The notes: generated from the sequence alone by a model not told the origin. A stretch of 64,000 nt of DNA from Rhizobiaceae bacterium (GCA_016763155.1 JAESUH010000011.1:1-64000), one strand, 5' to 3'; counted from the stretch's first letter, positions 1 to 9,601 are shown. Translations and numbers: made by a program.

Positions 1-1302
1 AGTATCGGGATTATCCCTTTCCATAGCCTCGACAAATATCACATCTCCGACCTCAAGGATGTCATTCACCTTTTTGGCAGTGCGGTTTTTCTCATCCTTG
101 ATGCGAATTTTCTTTGCCCATTTCATGTCTTCCAAAAACAACCGACCAGTTTTACGTTCGCTGGAGAGAGCACCTGAAGTTTCTTTCTTTGGCTTGATAC
201 CGAATGAAGCGCTGGTTTCATCAGAAGATAAAATAACAGCAAGCTTCCATTCAGGAACGTCGGAAAGCCCTTTTACTTTAGCAATAGACAGGCCCCAGTC
301 ATTGCCAAGTTCGATTTTCTCACGAGCACCGCGATAACCATCGACAATATCGAATTTGACAAGACCATCCATCAACGCCTTGCGCGCCATGATCTGTAGT
401 TTTGGATCAAGGGTCGTGCGGATCGATAACCCGCCTTCATAAAGGGCCGTTTCACCGTAACGTGTAACGATTTCCCGGCGAACTTCTTCGGAGAAATACT
501 CCGATGCAGCCAGATAGGTTGACCGGCGTCTCGGGTTAACTTCCAGTTTGTGTGCTTTTGCCTTTTCACCCTCTTCGAAACTGACATAGCCGTTTTGAAC
601 CATGCGATCGATCACCCAATTGCGCCGTATGATTGCCCGTTCGGTATGTTTAAAAGGGTGATAATTATTAGGTGCTTTGGGAAGTGCTGCCAAATAGGCC
701 GCTTCATGCAGTTCTATTTCCTGAACTGCTTTATCAAAATAGGTCAACGAAGCACCAGCAACACCGTATGCTCCAAGACCCAGAAAAATTTCATTCAGAT
801 ACAGTTCAAGAATTCGGTTTTTTGAATAGGCCTGCTCAATTCGTAGCGACAGAATCGCTTCCTTGATTTTACGATCAATGGAGCGCTCATTCGACAATAG
901 AAAGTTCTTTGCAACCTGTTGAGTAATGGTCGAGGCACCAATGGCGCGGCGTCCGCTGCCATAATTGCGAATATTGGTGATAACAGCGCGGGCAAGGCCG
1001 GTTGGATCAATGCCGAAATGCTTATAAAAATTCTTGTCTTCCGCAGATAAAAACGCGGCCTTGATCAATTCCGGCATGGCCTGAATGGGCAGATACAGCC
1101 TGCGCTGGCGCGCATATTCGGCCATTAAATCACCATCACTGGCATGAATGCGGGTGGTTACTGGCGGCTCATAAGCGTTCAAAACCTCAAAATCTGGCAA
1201 ATCTTTTGACAATTCACTCACATACCAGCCGACACCTGCGATTGCAGCAATCGCAAATAATATACCGATTCCAAAGAGATAGCCGAATATTTTAAAAAAC
1301 AT
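1..1302 (-). CDS. mrcA: Penicillin-binding protein 1A, N-terminal part (cut by window edge)
   Basis: Bifunctional peptidoglycan synthase; about 434 residues are visible and the C-terminal transpeptidase lies beyond the left edge, so the ORF track omits it. I read the start as the ATG at 1302. Residues about 5-25 form a membrane anchor (FFKIFGYLFGIGILFAIAAI). The glycosyltransferase (GT51) domain follows, with the catalytic-Glu motif EDKNFYKHFGIDPTG and the second signature GASTITQQVAKNF. It then enters the linker/OB region ahead of the transpeptidase. It lies 142 bases downstream of the amidase gene on the same strand; in Rhizobiales these two commonly sit next to each other opposite rne. The family assignment is firm; PBP1A rather than another class A PBP rests on the motifs and this gene order. 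Confidence 0.93.
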   Translation of the reverse strand, partial: MFFKIFGYLFGIGILFAIAAIAGVGWYVSELSKDLPDFEVLNAYEPPVTTRIHASDGDLMAEYARQRRLYLPIQAMPELIKAAFLSAEDKNFYKHFGIDPTGLARAVITNIRNYGSGRRAIGASTITQQVAKNFLLSNERSIDRKIKEAILSLRIEQAYSKNRILELYLNEIFLGLGAYGVAGASLTYFDKAVQEIELHEAAYLAALPKAPNNYHPFKHTERAIIRRNWVIDRMVQNGYVSFEEGEKAKAHKLEVNPRRRSTYLAASEYFSEEVRREIVTRYGETALYEGGLSIRTTLDPKLQIMARKALMDGLVKFDIVDGYRGAREKIELGNDWGLSIAKVKGLSDVPEWKLAVILSSDETSASFGIKPKKETSGALSSERKTGRLFLEDMKWAKKIRIKDEKNRTAKKVNDILEVGDVIFVEAMERDNPDT

Positions 1303-1444
1303 TTAGTCTGGTTTCACTTATATTGTGGTCTGAGCAGCAAGTATTGAGCCTTCAATGCAGAATCAGTAGCATATACAATGGGGGAAAAATATGTCCAACA
1401 GGGTAAACAACCCCTTACCATCGGCAATATCAAAGGATATTAAA

Positions 1445-2689
1445 TCACGGTTGTAACGGTAAGGGTAATCTCGGTTTGAAAAATTTCAAGACCGCCTCAC
1501 TCACCAATCTTGCCACTTTGGCCTGCCACAGTTTTGAATTCATAAGTTTTTCGTCTTCTTTATTAGACAGATACCCCAATTCAAGCAGGACACTTGGCAC
1601 TTCCGGCGCCTTTAAAACCCCGAAGGCTGCATAGCGCTGAGGGTTTTTAATCAGGGTTATTCCGTTTTTTAGTGTGCCGGCCAAAATACCGGAAAAATGT
1701 CTGGAAAACCGGATTGTTTCACGCGCAGTCAGTTCAACCAGAATGTCAGTCACCACCTCTTTTTCTTCAGGCAAAGCCAGCCCGGCAACCAAATCTGAAA
1801 GATTTTCTGATGCAGCAAGGCTCGCTGACAGTCTGTCAGATGCCTTTTTGGATAGGGTGTAAATGGTCGACCCTCTAACGCGGCGCTGGGATAGGCTATC
1901 TGCATGAATGGATATGAACAGATCTGCCTGGGCAGTTCTGGTGAAATCCACCCTTTGCCTGAGGGAAACAAATACATCCTCATCACGGGTTAAAACCACA
2001 TCGAAGGGGCCAATCTTTTCCAGCTTCTTTTTAAGTTGCACCGCCACGGCAAAGGTAATTGTCTTTTCCTTGGTTCCCCCAACCCCGACAGCACCCCCAT
2101 CAATTCCGCCATGGCCCGGATCAATTATAATTGTAAAGCGCCCATTGTTTTTACCAGCGTTGGTATTTTTGTTCTTGAAGACCCGGTCACCCTTTTTGGC
2201 AACAGCGCCACTGGCACCGCGAATTTTGTTTTGCTCTTCAATGAGCTTGGTAAAATCCTGCTGAGATATTGCATCAATATCCAAGATCAAACGATGACCA
2301 ATGCCGGATTTCAGTTCGGAAATTTCCTGGCTTGAGACCTTCGCTGCACCTTTAAGTGTAAGAACGATACGAGTGGTTTCCTTGGAGATGGCCCCATGGC
2401 GAACCAGATCGACCAGGCCACGCGGTTCAATTGCCGTTTTTCCTCCAGCAAACCGAAATACGGTCTTCGGCAAATCGATCACAATGCGCCGTGGCTGGTC
2501 CATATATTGGATGTTGATGGTGAGTTTCGTATCAAAATCCATCAACATACGGGTGCTGTTATCATCTCCCATAATCCGCACAGCAAAACCAACAGCACCG
2601 GGCTTATTGTTTTCTGAGGGTTCGGGTTGGGCGAAGCTATCCGCGACAAGTGCAAAAAACATGCATGCAAAGATCAGCAACAAGCGCAT
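1445..2689 (-). CDS. amiC: N-acetylmuramoyl-L-alanine amidase, AmiC type
   Basis: Periplasmic zinc amidase that cleaves the peptide from MurNAc during cell separation. The N-terminus is a signal peptide (MRLLLIFACMFFALVADSFA). An AMIN-like domain covers about residues 40-160 and an Amidase_3 domain the rest, opening with IIIDPGHGGIDGGAVG (zinc His), then SIHADS and a late LLELGYLSN with the catalytic Glu. The ORF track starts at 2719, but ATG 2689 (or GTG 2692) begins exactly at the signal peptide and has GGGGAGGG upstream, so I prefer it. It is probably co-transcribed with mrcA and is divergent from rne across a 0.9 kb gap. Confidence 0.92.
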   Translation of the reverse strand: MRLLLIFACMFFALVADSFAQPEPSENNKPGAVGFAVRIMGDDNSTRMLMDFDTKLTINIQYMDQPRRIVIDLPKTVFRFAGGKTAIEPRGLVDLVRHGAISKETTRIVLTLKGAAKVSSQEISELKSGIGHRLILDIDAISQQDFTKLIEEQNKIRGASGAVAKKGDRVFKNKNTNAGKNNGRFTIIIDPGHGGIDGGAVGVGGTKEKTITFAVAVQLKKKLEKIGPFDVVLTRDEDVFVSLRQRVDFTRTAQADLFISIHADSLSQRRVRGSTIYTLSKKASDRLSASLAASENLSDLVAGLALPEEKEVVTDILVELTARETIRFSRHFSGILAGTLKNGITLIKNPQRYAAFGVLKAPEVPSVLLELGYLSNKEDEKLMNSKLWQAKVARLVSEAVLKFFKPRLPLPLQP

Positions 2690-3530
2690 CACAGCAGCCC
2701 TCCCCGCATTTGCGGCCATCTTTTCAATTGCTGTTGTGAACGCACTTGAATTTGCACGGATGCTGCACCTTTTTGAAGCGACTCAATTTCTGCAATTCCA
2801 TGACTGCAATAGCAGGCATTTAGTAATTTCAAAGTCAAAATACAAAAGAGCTTTCTGCCGAATGGATTTATTCAAACCGATAAAGCCTCATTTCCAGTAG
2901 ATAATTTACCCTAAAATTGTCGGAAAATTTTATTTCCTTGTATTAATTGCGCCTTTTGCATAACTATAAGTGGTTGGATTTGAAACAAATTGCAATGTGA
3001 TGGCGGTACGAGGAAAAACGCCAGACTGCTGAGGTTGTTCGGGTTTGCTCGCAAATGTGAAACGACCGCGTTGAAATTAATTACCAGCGGCTGGGGTTTT
3101 ACCGGAAACGGCACTCTCTAATTGTATTTAAATTTTGCAAATAGTTGAACATTTTGGCTGTTTGTAATGAATCTAACGAAAAATTCGCGCTTTTTCTCAT
3201 TTCTGATGAAACAGATCAATTGAGATAAAGGCATCGATACTGTGTTTCTCAAGGTACCATAATATGGCTGGGAAATGCATCACCGATCTGGGCAACGCAC
3301 GATACGCTCCATAAAGAGCAGTATTGGCGAGCTGAACGATCTTTATGTAACAAAAAGTGGACGGAACCGCTGAAATGAGTATGGAAAGTCAGAAAAGGAG
3401 CCGGAATTTTACCGTGCATTCCTTTGCCCCTACGGGCATGTTGTCTGACCCGCTCAGTTGGTTCGCTCCCGCTTTTGCAATTGCAAACCTTTTCCGGAAT
3501 ATAATCATCCGCCTTGTTTTGGCTGGAAGA
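2690..3530. other. Long divergent intergenic region between amiC and rne
   Basis: About 840 bases without a convincing gene. The short ORFs here (2911..3114 minus, 3249..3554 minus, 3357..3695 plus) lack family features or good ribosome binding sites, and the last runs into rne. The region must hold the amiC promoter and the rne promoter and leader. I could not pick confident -35/-10 boxes. RNase E leaders are often long and used for feedback control, which would explain the length. Confidence 0.5.
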
Positions 3531-3546
3531 CAAGCGATATCGCTTG
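3531..3546. promoter_or_regulatory. 16-bp perfect palindrome in the rne leader
   Basis: CAAGCGATATCGCTTG is its own reverse complement and sits 60 bases before the rne start codon. It could be a protein-binding site. As RNA, a loopless palindrome would more likely pair between molecules or with a strained loop than form a stable hairpin. No matching regulator gene is visible. Confidence 0.5.
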
Positions 3547-3581
3547 AACAACACGAGTATGTTTTCGAGCTATCGACCGGA

Positions 3582-3596
3582 TCCGCGTTTGCGGAG
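3582..3596 (+). promoter_or_regulatory. Hairpin covering the rne Shine-Dalgarno sequence
   Basis: TCCGC-GTTT-GCGGA forms a perfect 5-bp stem with a 4-base loop. The 3' arm overlaps the only good Shine-Dalgarno sequence (GGAG, 3593-3596), 10 bases before the ATG at 3607. Folding would hide most of the ribosome binding site, so translation of RNase E may depend on opening or cleaving this element. The structure is seen in the sequence; the regulatory role is inferred. Confidence 0.55.
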
Positions 3597-3606
3597 ATAA
3601 TTAATA

Positions 3607-6600
3607 ATGGCTACCAACAAGATGTTAATCGACGCCTCCCACCCGGAAGAAACCCGGGTGGCCGTGGTGCGCGGCAATCGTGTAGAAGAATTTGATTTTG
3701 AAAGCCAGGAGAAAAGACAACTCCGTGGCAATATTTATTTGGCGAAAGTTACCCGTGTAGAGCCCTCTCTACAGGCTGCTTTTGTTGACTATGGCGGAAA
3801 TCGTCACGGCTTTTTAGCCTTTAGTGAAATCCACCCGGACTATTACCAAATACCGGTCGCTGACCGTATTGCTTTGCTTGAAGCCGAGGCAGAAGACGCG
3901 CGCGCTTCACGCAAAGAAGATGATGATCGCGACGAAGCTTCTGACACAGATAATGGTGACAACGGTAACAATACTGATACTGATACTGATACTGATACTG
4001 ATACTGATACTGATACTGATGCTGATACTGATGCTGCTGAAGAAGGCGATAGCGTTGAAGTCATCGATGCTGCACCTGCAGAAGATGGTGAAGCTGAAGC
4101 CGAGCCAAAGAAACCAAAAAGAAATCGCCGTCCAAGACGCCGCTCCCGGGCAAAATCTTCCGAGACCAGCGAAGATAGCGATGCTGTAGAAGCAAATGCT
4201 GAAACTACAGATAAAGATGAGAGCGCTGATGCTTCCAATGCTGACGCTCCATCCACAGATGAAGCCCCTGCTCCTAGTGAAACAAAAACAGTTGAGGCAG
4301 AATCTGCCGAAACGGAAGTAGTTGAAACAGCCAGTGAAGATGTAGTCGCGACAAAAGAAGTAGCGGATACAGACACACCGGCACCCGAGCCAGAAAATGG
4401 CGAACCGGGTGAGGATGATGCTTCGGAAGGTGATCCGAAAATCATGTCCGCAATTGTTGAAATGGATTCAATTTCCGAACCAGCCTCAGAGCCTGATTCA
4501 GAAGACGAATCCTCTTCAGATGGCGAAGAAGAAGAGCCCGTTGCAGAAAAACCTAAACGGCGGACCACCAGAAGAAAACGCGTCACCAAGAAAGTGGAAG
4601 CCACCGAGGAAAAAGTTGAAACTGCTAAAGATAGCGTAACGGCAGAATCCAAGGAAAGCGCACCGAGCGAAAAGGACGCAGCTGAAGAAAAAAGCGATGT
4701 GACCGAAGAAGTCGTTGCTGCAGAAGAAGCTCCTGCTGAAAAGCCCAAGCGGCGCACCACAAGACGCAAACGCAAAGCCGTAGAAGAAAAAAGCGATGAA
4801 GTAGTTGCTGAAGAGGCACCAAAAGCTGAAACAGCGCCGGTTGCAGAAGCAGAGGCCAATCCAGAGCCCGCTGCTGACGTAGAGATTGTTGCCGAAGCTG
4901 CAAAAACCTCTTCTGAAGAAACTCCAACCGAGGCTTCTTCCGAGGAAGAAGCGACAGAAGAGCCACGCAAAAAGCGTTCACGCCGCTCAAGAAGAAGAGG
5001 CCCTAAGAAAGCTGAAGCTTCAGAAACTGAGTCAGATTCCAATGGCGAAGACGATGTAGAATCTGTTGGCCAGGAAGATGCGCTTGAAGAAGTGCCTGTA
5101 CGCCGCAAGAGCCGCAGACAATATAAAATTCAGGAAGTGATTAAACGCCGTCAGGTTCTGCTTGTTCAGGTTGTTAAAGAAGAACGTGGCAATAAGGGTG
5201 CAGCTCTTACCACCTATTTATCACTTGCCGGGCGTTATTCCGTATTGATGCCAAACACTGCTCGCGGTGGTGGTATTTCACGTAAAATCACCAATGCTAG
5301 CGATCGTAAGCGTCTTAAATCAATCGCAAATGATCTGGCCGTACCAGAAGGCATGGGCGTTATCCTGCGCACCGCTGGCGCGACCCGTACCAAAGCTGAA
5401 ATCACTCGGGATTTTGATTATTTGATGCGACTTTGGGAAAAGGTTCGCAGCCTGACCCTCGCTTCATCAGCCCCGTGCCTCGTCTATGAAGAAGGCAGCC
5501 TGGTCAAACGCTCTATTCGTGATCTCTACAATAAAGACATCAACGAAATTCTGGTTTCCGGTGAAGCTGGCTTCCAGGAAGCCAAAGACTTTATGGGCAT
5601 GTTGATGCCTGATCACGTGGATAACGTGAAACAGTATGAAGACAGCCAGACAATATTCAGCAAATTTGGCGTTGAAGCACATCTGGAACAAATGGTTGCA
5701 CCGCAGGTAACGCTGAAATCCGGCGGCTATCTGGTGATCAACCAAACCGAAGCACTGGTTGCAATCGACGTGAACTCCGGTCGCTCGACCCGCGAACACT
5801 CAATCGAAGATACAGCCTACCAGACAAACCTGGAAGCAGCGGAAGAAGTCGCGCGCCAATTGAGATTGCGCGATCTTGCAGGCCTGATCGTCATCGATTT
5901 CATCGACATGGAAGAAAAGCGTAACAATCGCTCCGTCGAGAAAAAGATGAAAGACTGTCTGAAAAATGACCGGGCACGCATTCAGGTTGGGCGGATTTCC
6001 CATTTTGGCCTGATGGAAATGTCTCGCCAGCGTATTCGCGCCAGCGTACTGGAAAGCACAATGGATGTCTGTCCCCATTGTCAGGGACTGGGTCACATAC
6101 GTTCAGAATCAGCGATTTCACTTCATGTGTTCCGCTCTATTGAAGAGTATCTTGCAAAACATTCACGCTTTGATGTGCTGGTTAAAACCACACCGATCAT
6201 TGCACTGAACATTCTCAACTATAAACGCCAGTCCCTGATGGAACTGGAAGAACGTTTTGGCCTGAAAATTCTGATCGAAGGAGATATGAATATCCAGGGG
6301 CAGGACTTCACCGTTGAGAAAGGCGAGCCTGCAAGAGGAAAGCCCAAGAAACAATCGCATATTGATGTTAATAGCGGTGCCGAGCCGGAAAATACTGGCG
6401 GGCAGAATTCTGGCTCTGGCGATGAGGAAGATGGCGAACCAAGAAAACGTCGTCGTCGTCGTCGCGGTAAAGGACGTCCAGACGAGAATAATGCTGAACA
6501 GCCAGAGACCGTGAGCGAAGATAACGCTCAACCTGTGCTAGCTGACAATTCTACAGTTGAAACCTCCGAAGATGCAGATGGCGAAGAAAAAGGCCAGAAA

Positions 6601-7128
6601 CGTCGTCGCCGCCGGGGTAAACGCGGTGGAAAACGTGGTTCAGCCGAAGAAACACAGACTGAAGAAAATGCAGTTTCTGCCGATAGTGAAACAACTGATG
6701 GCGAAGCAAATACTGCTCAGCCGGATGCAGCCCCAGAGACAGTTGTTGAAGCTGTTGAAAGCGAAGAAAGCGTTGCTGAGAAGCCAAACCGGCGCAATAA
6801 TCGACGCCCGAGAAAAGCTAAATCAGACAAGGTGGAAACCACCGACAGTTCTGAAGAAGCCACAGCAACCGTTTCAGATAACACTGTTAGCGATGTTGAA
6901 CCTGTAGCTGAACAAGCTGAAAGTCAGGAAGCTGCTCCTCAGGAGGAGGCTTCTGAAACTGAGGCCGCATCAGCAACGGGCAGAAACACAAGACGCCCTC
7001 GCAATCCAGTGGAAGCAACCAATAGCGAACCTGTGGTTCAATCCTCAGGTGAAAAGTCAGAAGAAGGCGCAGAAGAGCCGAAAAAACGGGGCGGCTGGTG
7101 GAGTCGCGCTGGTGGCTTCTTTAGCTAA
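3607..7128 (+). CDS. rne: Ribonuclease E with very large acidic insertion in the S1 domain
   Basis: Endoribonuclease that starts mRNA decay and processes rRNA and tRNA, and scaffolds the degradosome. The S1 domain starts at about residues 15-85 (GNIYLAKVTRVEPSLQAAFV), is interrupted by about 400 residues rich in E, D, A, S and T with K/R-rich islands (PKRRTTRRKR, repeated), and resumes near residue 510 (YKIQEVIKRRQVLLVQVVKE). The catalytic DNase I-like part holds VAIDVNSGR (about 720) and IVIDFIDM with the two metal-binding Asp. The Zn-link CPHCQGLG is near 822. The C-terminal 270 residues are disordered, with basic patches (RKRRRRRRGKGRP) likely to bind RNA or partners. At 1173 residues it is long for the family. 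Insertions at this point are known in alphaproteobacterial RNase E, but this one is extreme and carries a hexanucleotide tandem repeat. It ends in a clear terminator. Confidence 0.96.
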   Translation: MATNKMLIDASHPEETRVAVVRGNRVEEFDFESQEKRQLRGNIYLAKVTRVEPSLQAAFVDYGGNRHGFLAFSEIHPDYYQIPVADRIALLEAEAEDARASRKEDDDRDEASDTDNGDNGNNTDTDTDTDTDTDTDTDADTDAAEEGDSVEVIDAAPAEDGEAEAEPKKPKRNRRPRRRSRAKSSETSEDSDAVEANAETTDKDESADASNADAPSTDEAPAPSETKTVEAESAETEVVETASEDVVATKEVADTDTPAPEPENGEPGEDDASEGDPKIMSAIVEMDSISEPASEPDSEDESSSDGEEEEPVAEKPKRRTTRRKRVTKKVEATEEKVETAKDSVTAESKESAPSEKDAAEEKSDVTEEVVAAEEAPAEKPKRRTTRRKRKAVEEKSDEVVAEEAPKAETAPVAEAEANPEPAADVEIVAEAAKTSSEETPTEASSEEEATEEPRKKRSRRSRRRGPKKAEASETESDSNGEDDVESVGQEDALEEVPVRRKSRRQYKIQEVIKRRQVLLVQVVKEERGNKGAALTTYLSLAGRYSVLMPNTARGGGISRKITNASDRKRLKSIANDLAVPEGMGVILRTAGATRTKAEITRDFDYLMRLWEKVRSLTLASSAPCLVYEEGSLVKRSIRDLYNKDINEILVSGEAGFQEAKDFMGMLMPDHVDNVKQYEDSQTIFSKFGVEAHLEQMVAPQVTLKSGGYLVINQTEALVAIDVNSGRSTREHSIEDTAYQTNLEAAEEVARQLRLRDLAGLIVIDFIDMEEKRNNRSVEKKMKDCLKNDRARIQVGRISHFGLMEMSRQRIRASVLESTMDVCPHCQGLGHIRSESAISLHVFRSIEEYLAKHSRFDVLVKTTPIIALNILNYKRQSLMELEERFGLKILIEGDMNIQGQDFTVEKGEPARGKPKKQSHIDVNSGAEPENTGGQNSGSGDEEDGEPRKRRRRRRGKGRPDENNAEQPETVSEDNAQPVLADNSTVETSEDADGEEKGQKRRRRRGKRGGKRGSAEETQTEENAVSADSETTDGEANTAQPDAAPETVVEAVESEESVAEKPNRRNNRRPRKAKSDKVETTDSSEEATATVSDNTVSDVEPVAEQAESQEAAPQEEASETEAASATGRNTRRPRNPVEATNSEPVVQSSGEKSEEGAEEPKKRGGWWSRAGGFFS
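3973..4020 (+). repeat. Hexanucleotide tandem repeat (ACTGAT)8 inside rne
   Basis: Eight perfect ACTGAT units are followed by degenerate GCTGAT/ACTGAT/GCTGCT units to about 4038. They encode an alternating Asp-Thr run in the disordered S1 insertion. Because the unit is 6 bp, gain or loss of copies keeps the frame, so copy number may vary between strains. Confidence 0.95.
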
Positions 7129-7161
7129 TATTCTGGCATTGCAGATATTGTGAATTTAAAG

Positions 7162-7197
7162 TGGGGCTGAACCTTAGTGGTTTGGCCCCATTCTTTT
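7162..7197 (+). terminator. Rho-independent terminator after rne
   Basis: TGGGGC and GCCCCA form the outer stem, AACC/GGTT the inner stem, with matched TG bulges and a short loop; TTCTTTTT follows. It lies 33 bases after the rne stop and just before the convergent DUF1489 stop, so it may also serve that gene. Confidence 0.85.
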
Positions 7198-7210
7198 TAC
7201 AAAAGAGGTT

Positions 7211-7648
7211 TTAAAGAAGACCCAAATTTGCCAGTTCCGAGCGTAATTCTGGAGGTAGTGCATTTATGCCACTTCCTGAATTTCCAATATCTCGGGGGCT
7301 GTCCTCAACTTTGAGATAGCGCCAGCCCTGAAATGCCCGGCGCGGCTGCCACTCTGTTAGAATGAGGCGTGGCTCCATTACCAAATCACAGCGCTTTATC
7401 CCCTGCCCGTCAGTAAACGGGCGAATATCCACCAATATCTGGCGAACCTGCACCTTGCCCTTGATAACCCAATAGAGCGAACCACCGTCGAGTAACTCAG
7501 GCGCGCGTTTGGGCACCATGCGGGTGGTGTGGGTCGGTTCGTGGATTTGGCCAAGGGCGCGTTTTTCAGAAATCCGAAAATCCAGATGTGCCTGTAGCTC
7601 CTCAACAGAGGAGATGCCAACGCAGAGCTTTACCAGATTTAATGTCAT
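7211..7648 (-). CDS. DUF1489 family protein
   Basis: A 145-residue soluble protein that I recognise as the DUF1489 family, widespread in alphaproteobacteria and of unknown function. Recognisable stretches are LVKLCVGISSVEEL at the N-terminus, TRMVPKRAPELLDGGSLYW in the middle, and QGWRYL near residue 110. The full length is present, with no signal peptide or membrane span. It is convergent with rne and follows sdaA on the same strand after a 44-base gap. No function can be proposed from the context. Confidence 0.8.
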   Translation of the reverse strand: MTLNLVKLCVGISSVEELQAHLDFRISEKRALGQIHEPTHTTRMVPKRAPELLDGGSLYWVIKGKVQVRQILVDIRPFTDGQGIKRCDLVMEPRLILTEWQPRRAFQGWRYLKVEDSPRDIGNSGSGINALPPELRSELANLGLL

Positions 7649-7692
7649 GATGAGAGTCTAGTGCTTTAAGGCCTCAGTTGAAACTCGCACGA

Positions 7693-9084
7693 TCAACATT
7701 CAACAACATTCACCGCCAATCCGCCAAGACTGGTTTCTTTATACCGGGCATTCATGTCGCGCCCGGTTTCACCCATGGTCTTGATACAGGCGTCCAGCGA
7801 TACGAAATGGGTCCCATCCCCTTTCATCGCCAGCGATGCTGCAGAAACAGCCTTAATGGCACCCATGCCATTGCGCTCAATGCACGGTATCTGAACCAAT
7901 CCGCCTATGGGGTCGCAGGTCATGCCAAGATGGTGTTCCAGAGCAATTTCAGCTGCGTTTTCTACCTGTGCAGGCGTGCCACCCATAATCGCTGCAAGCC
8001 CTGCCGCAGCCATGGCCGAGGCTGAACCAATTTCTCCCTGACACCCCACCTCTGCGCCGGAAATGGAGGCATTATGCTTGATGATCCCGCCAATGGCGGA
8101 TGCGGTCAGCAAAAACTCCTCAATGCTTGATTTTTCGGCATCTGGAAAGAATTTCAAATAATAGCTCAAGGTCGCAGGGATAACTCCGGCCGCCCCATTG
8201 GTGGGGGCGGTAACGACCCTGCCACCTGAAGCGTTTTCCTCATTGACCGCCATGGCAAACGCCTGCAACCAATCATTGGCAAGCAATGGGTTGGGCTTGT
8301 TTGATCGCCAGTCATCCAGTAATTTTTCATGAATTTTCCCAGCACGCCGTTTAACCTTGAGGCCACCGGGCAATTCACCCTCTGCATCAAATCCCTGCAC
8401 AATGCTTGATTCCATCACATCCCAAATATCCATCAATCCATCAGAAAGCGCATTGGCGCTCATATCAGCGATTTCATTTTCCCGCTTCATGCTGCCAATG
8501 GAGAGGCCGGACTGATTTGCCATTTGGAGCATTTGATCAGCATTTTCAAATGGAAATGGCACATTTTGAGGAGCGCTAGCATCTTGCTGCTTTGCAAGTT
8601 CCTCTTCGCTGGCAATAAACCCTCCGCCGATGGAGTAATACACCCGTTTGAGCAGCATACGGCCATCGGCCGCATAGGCGAAGAATATCATGCCATTGGT
8701 ATGGCCCGGCAAAATGGTTTCATAATCAAAGACCAGATCAGAATCTGGTGAGAAATCATAAGCCGGGTGCCCATTTGGAGAGATTTTTTTCTCTTTATGT
8801 ATGGCGGCAATCGCCGCATCTGCCTCACTGCGTGTCACGCTGGAGGGTGATTTGCCGGCCAAACCAAGCAATATTGCGCGGTCTGTTGCATGGCCCTTAC
8901 CGGTGAAGGCGAGCGAGCCATGCAAAGAAACTGAAATATGAGTGACCCCGTCCGACGCCGGCCTTGGCCAGTCTCCGTTGAGAATTTCGTCCAGAAACCG
9001 GCTTCCGGCCACCATCGGCCCAATCGTGTGGGAAGATGATGGGCCAATGCCAATTTTAAAAAGTTCAAAGACGGAGAGGAACAT
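7693..9084 (-). CDS. sdaA: L-serine ammonia-lyase (iron-sulfur type)
   Basis: Converts L-serine to pyruvate and ammonia using a [4Fe-4S] cluster. Full single-chain form (463 residues). The beta domain opens with the signature [19 protein letters not shown]. The alpha domain carries the cluster Cys residues in [20 protein letters not shown] and [21 protein letters not shown]. The start codon gives the usual N-terminus ([12 protein letters not shown]). It lies 38 bases after the rhodanese gene on the same strand, and the two may form an operon with a link to sulfur or cluster chemistry, which is inference only. Confidence 0.95.
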   Translation of the reverse strand: MFLSVFELFKIGIGPSSSHTIGPMVAGSRFLDEILNGDWPRPASDGVTHISVSLHGSLAFTGKGHATDRAILLGLAGKSPSSVTRSEADAAIAAIHKEKKISPNGHPAYDFSPDSDLVFDYETILPGHTNGMIFFAYAADGRMLLKRVYYSIGGGFIASEEELAKQQDASAPQNVPFPFENADQMLQMANQSGLSIGSMKRENEIADMSANALSDGLMDIWDVMESSIVQGFDAEGELPGGLKVKRRAGKIHEKLLDDWRSNKPNPLLANDWLQAFAMAVNEENASGGRVVTAPTNGAAGVIPATLSYYLKFFPDAEKSSIEEFLLTASAIGGIIKHNASISGAEVGCQGEIGSASAMAAAGLAAIMGGTPAQVENAAEIALEHHLGMTCDPIGGLVQIPCIERNGMGAIKAVSAASLAMKGDGTHFVSLDACIKTMGETGRDMNARYKETSLGGLAVNVVEC

Positions 9085-9122
9085 TGGGTTTCAATCCCGA
9101 ATTAATGGTTGATTAAAACAAC

Positions 9123-9521
9123 CTATGAGGATTTCTTTTCAACCAGCGTAGCGCCTGCGTCCTTCATTGCGCCAAAGCCGCCATCAATATGAGCAATATT
9201 TTCAAACCCCATATCCATCAACGATTTCGCTGCAAGCGCAGAGCGCCAGCCTGCTGCACAAAATAACACATAGGTCTGGCTTTCTTCAGCAAATACCTCA
9301 CGGTGATAGGGGCTTTCCGCATCAAACCAGAATTCAAGCATACCGCGCGGTGCATGGACTGCATTTTCTACGCGCCCTTCCCGGTTTAGTTCGCGCACAT
9401 CGCGAATATCAACCAGCAACATCTGGCCTTGCTGCTGGCCTTCCAGTGCATTTTCAGGTGACAAGGTTGTGACTTGTTCATTGGCTCTCTCAACAAGCTC
9501 TTTTACGCCAATTTTGGTCAT
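9123..9521 (-). CDS. Rhodanese-like domain protein
   Basis: Single-domain rhodanese of 132 residues. It starts MTKIGVKELVERANEQVTTL, carries the domain signature LLVDIRDVRE, and has an active-site loop CAAGWRSA with the persulfide-forming Cys, followed by GFENIAHIDGGFGAM. Single-domain rhodaneses transfer sulfane sulfur between acceptors; the partner here is unknown. There is no signal peptide, so it acts in the cytosol. It is likely the first gene of the rhodanese-sdaA unit. Confidence 0.88.
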   Translation of the reverse strand: MTKIGVKELVERANEQVTTLSPENALEGQQQGQMLLVDIRDVRELNREGRVENAVHAPRGMLEFWFDAESPYHREVFAEESQTYVLFCAAGWRSALAAKSLMDMGFENIAHIDGGFGAMKDAGATLVEKKSS

Positions 9522-9601
9522 CTATCGCATTCCTTTGTCAGAATTTGTGGGTCCAACAGCAGTAATCCCTAAGAGGCAGCCACACAATATAAAAGGAAAA
9601 C

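Noticed and set aside
2911-3114. 67-residue minus-strand ORF between amiC and rne
   Set aside because: No motif, poor start context. Probably part of the non-coding divergent region.
3973-4038. Short regular repeats that could suggest a CRISPR array
   Set aside because: Units are 6 bp without spacers and lie inside a coding frame. No cas genes are present.
3843-5108. 421-residue ORF on the minus strand inside rne
   Set aside because: It is the antisense shadow of the low-complexity acidic insertion (its product is Ser/Ala/Val runs). No ribosome binding site or family features.
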